From NCBI GenBank assembly GCA_902729315.2, contig LR746272.1, positions 5,643,272 to 5,707,271 on the forward strand: a DNA stretch of 64,000 nt, given 5' to 3'. Position numbers and translations under genes: made by a program. The stretch is from Spirodela intermedia (lineage: Eukaryota; Streptophyta; Magnoliopsida; Alismatales; Araceae). Numbering within the stretch: position 1 is the stretch's first letter; each line of letters opens with the position of its first letter. Under the pieces are notes generated by a model. It had not been told where the DNA came from. It saw only the letters and a program-made list of their open reading frames with translations, and did not search any database. Positions 62,476-64,000 of this stretch are shown in pieces.

Positions 62476-64000
62476 ATGGGGCGATCCCCGTGCTGCGAAA
62501 AGATTGGCCTCAAGAAGGGGCCGTGGACTCCCGAGGAAGACCAGAAGCTCCTCGCGTACATTGAAGAACACGGCCACGGCTGCTGGCGCTCTCTGCCGTC
62601 CAAGGCTGGTACTATTCTTTCCTCTGCCAAACCCTAGGCCCCAGCAATTGTGACCTGCTTTCTAATTGCCGTGGGGGTTGCTGTGGCTGCGTGCGTGGGT
62701 GATCAACAGGACTGCAGAGGTGTGGGAAGAGCTGCAGGCTCAGGTGGACTAATTATCTCAGACCGGATATCAAGAGGGGCAAGTTCAGCGTGCAGGAGGA
62801 GCAGACCATCATTCAACTCCATGCCCTGCTGGGAAACAGGTTCTTCTACCGTTACCTTTCTTTCTTCATTCATATGTAGACACACACACACACACGATCC
62901 TCTGGCCAACGACGGCCTCAATTCTGCGGCCGCGATCATGTCGCCCTCTGTGGGTCCTTCTTCTGGTAGTATCCACCCAGTCGGAACTATCAAGCTAGTC
63001 CCACCGCTCGTTCAGATTCAATTCACCGAAAGTCGAAATGCCCATCTCGATCGGTACAGAAGAGCAGGATCTTCGATTTCTCGGCCGTCCTCCAGAAATC
63101 GTAGACAGCAAACTGATCTCTCCCCTCTGAATTTGAAGACTCGGACAAAATGTCTTCACTAATTTGGGGAAACAAAACAATTACCCTGCTATTAGCTCTA
63201 CTTCCCACGATACAGTGCTCCGACGAGGCGTCAGACAGTCCCCACCGACGAGTACTGGTGGCGGTCGTAGGCGCGGCCCTGCATGCAACCCACCTTCCCC
63301 ATCCTCGCCATGTTCCATTTCCCATCCCTGGAGACGAGGGGCATAGGGAAAAGCCACCGGAGGGAAAGAGGAGGAAGAGGAGAGATCCTCCCGTCCGTTT
63401 GGTTGTTCTGATCTCGTTCCTCGTTGCAGGTGGTCTGCCATCGCGTCTCATCTGCCAAAGAGGACGGACAACGAGATCAAGAACTTCTGGAACACCCACC
63501 TGAAGAAGCGTCTGGCCAAGATGGGCATCGACCCAGTGACGCACAAGCCTAGATGCGACGCCCTCTCTCCCGCCGACAGCCACGTCACCAAGGCCTCCGC
63601 CAGTCTCAGCCACATGGCGCAGTGGGAGAGCGCCCGCCTCGAGGCCGAGGCGAGACTTGTCCGTGAGGCCAAGCTCCTCTGCTTCGCCTCCTCCTCCGCC
63701 GTCTCCCTAGGCGCTTCATCGGTCTCCTCCGCCGCCGCCGCCGCCTCGCCGTTTCAGCTGCAACTGTTGGGCTCGGACTCATCATCATCACACGTCGATC
63801 TACATAATGAGTCGGCGGCGTCCTCGGCTCCGGCGCCACCGCCGTGCTTCGACGTTCTCAGAGCATGGCAGGACATCTGGAGGAGGGGGTCCACGAGGGG
63901 CCGAGGAGAGGGCCAAAGCAGCCGAGATGGTAAGATCGACCTCGAGTCACCCACCTCTACGTTGACCTTCTCGGAGGCTGTTATCCCAGAGGGGGCGATG
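62476..64000 (+). CDS. MYB16/MYB106: R2R3-MYB, subgroup 9 MIXTA-like (MYB16/MYB106 type), 5' three exons
   Basis: Exons 62476-62608 (133 nt), 62710-62839 (130 nt) and 63430 to beyond 64000. The first two lengths are the standard R2R3-MYB pattern. The protein begins [21 protein letters not shown]2 has W17, W37 and W57, and R3 has F70, W89 and W108, with [19 protein letters not shown] and [20 protein letters not shown]. After the domain come [11 protein letters not shown] and [17 protein letters not shown], the latter characteristic of MYB16/MYB106. These factors control conical/papilla cell shape, trichome branching and cuticle formation in Arabidopsis and relatives. The reading frame is open to the last base (278 residues so far), so the C-terminus is outside the window. 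F107 replaces the Tyr usual in this subgroup. Serine and alanine runs at 170-190 and high third-position GC fit a monocot paralogue. Confidence 0.93.
62880..62896. repeat. (AC)n microsatellite in MYB intron 2
   Basis: About eight CA units in the 590 bp intron 62840-63429. Confidence 0.85.

Noticed and set aside
61889-62564. Open frames with Arg/Glu or Ser/Leu repeats
   Set aside because: Produced by the GA microsatellite. The 3' part overlaps the real MYB exon in another frame.

Overview
This 64 kb window is nuclear DNA of a flowering plant. It contains large multi-exon genes with GT-AG introns, R2R3-MYB exon lengths of 133 and 130 nt, and dense LTR retrotransposons of the Ty1/copia and Ty3/gypsy types. 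The third MYB exon is strongly GC-rich at third codon positions, which points weakly to a monocot; I cannot name the species.

Layout. (1) 1-7097, + strand: the 3' part of a plant CCAR1/DBC1-type gene that I recognise as the RSA1/EMB1579 orthologue. Twelve exons encode 806 residues, and the 5' end is outside the window. (2) 7484-15893, - strand: a complete 16-exon APC2 gene (anaphase-promoting complex cullin subunit, 868 aa), convergent with RSA1 with 386 bp between the stop codons. Both genes carry one GC-AG intron. (3) 16.5-57.4 kb: a nest of retrotransposons. The outermost host is a decayed Ty1/copia element on the - strand. Its 3' LTR, RNase H, RT and integrase remnants lie at 16.5-20.7 kb, and its gag start, primer-binding site and 5' LTR lie at 56.6-57.4 kb. 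About 36 kb of younger elements split it. (4) 57.4-62.4 kb: an AT-rich stretch, then a GC-rich stretch with no recognisable gene. (5) 62476-64000, + strand: the first three exons of a subgroup-9 (MIXTA-like, MYB16/MYB106) R2R3-MYB gene, running off the right edge.

The nest is made of three repeated families. G1 is a gypsy-type family with a 1.63 kb LTR (TGATAAGTC...CATGTCA), a degraded tRNA-Asp primer-binding site and a gag-only interior (non-autonomous, TR-GAG-like). It has two near-complete copies (29761-41655 and 45598-53194), two solo LTRs with target-site duplications, and many fragments. G2 is another tRNA-Asp-primed gypsy family with an approximately 2.1 kb LTR. F3 is a GC-rich family of approximately 2.1 kb present only as two solo LTRs (20668-22750 and 37435-39537), each with a perfect 5 bp duplication. 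One G1 LTR (42867-55949) carries three separate insertions. Several junctions can be verified inside the window because a sister copy keeps the uninterrupted site.

The three genes have no evident functional link: RSA1 is a nuclear calcium/salt-response and development factor, APC2 a ubiquitin-ligase scaffold, and the MYB an epidermal cell/cuticle regulator. The copia block starts about 0.6 kb upstream of the APC2 start codon and separates it from the divergent MYB gene.
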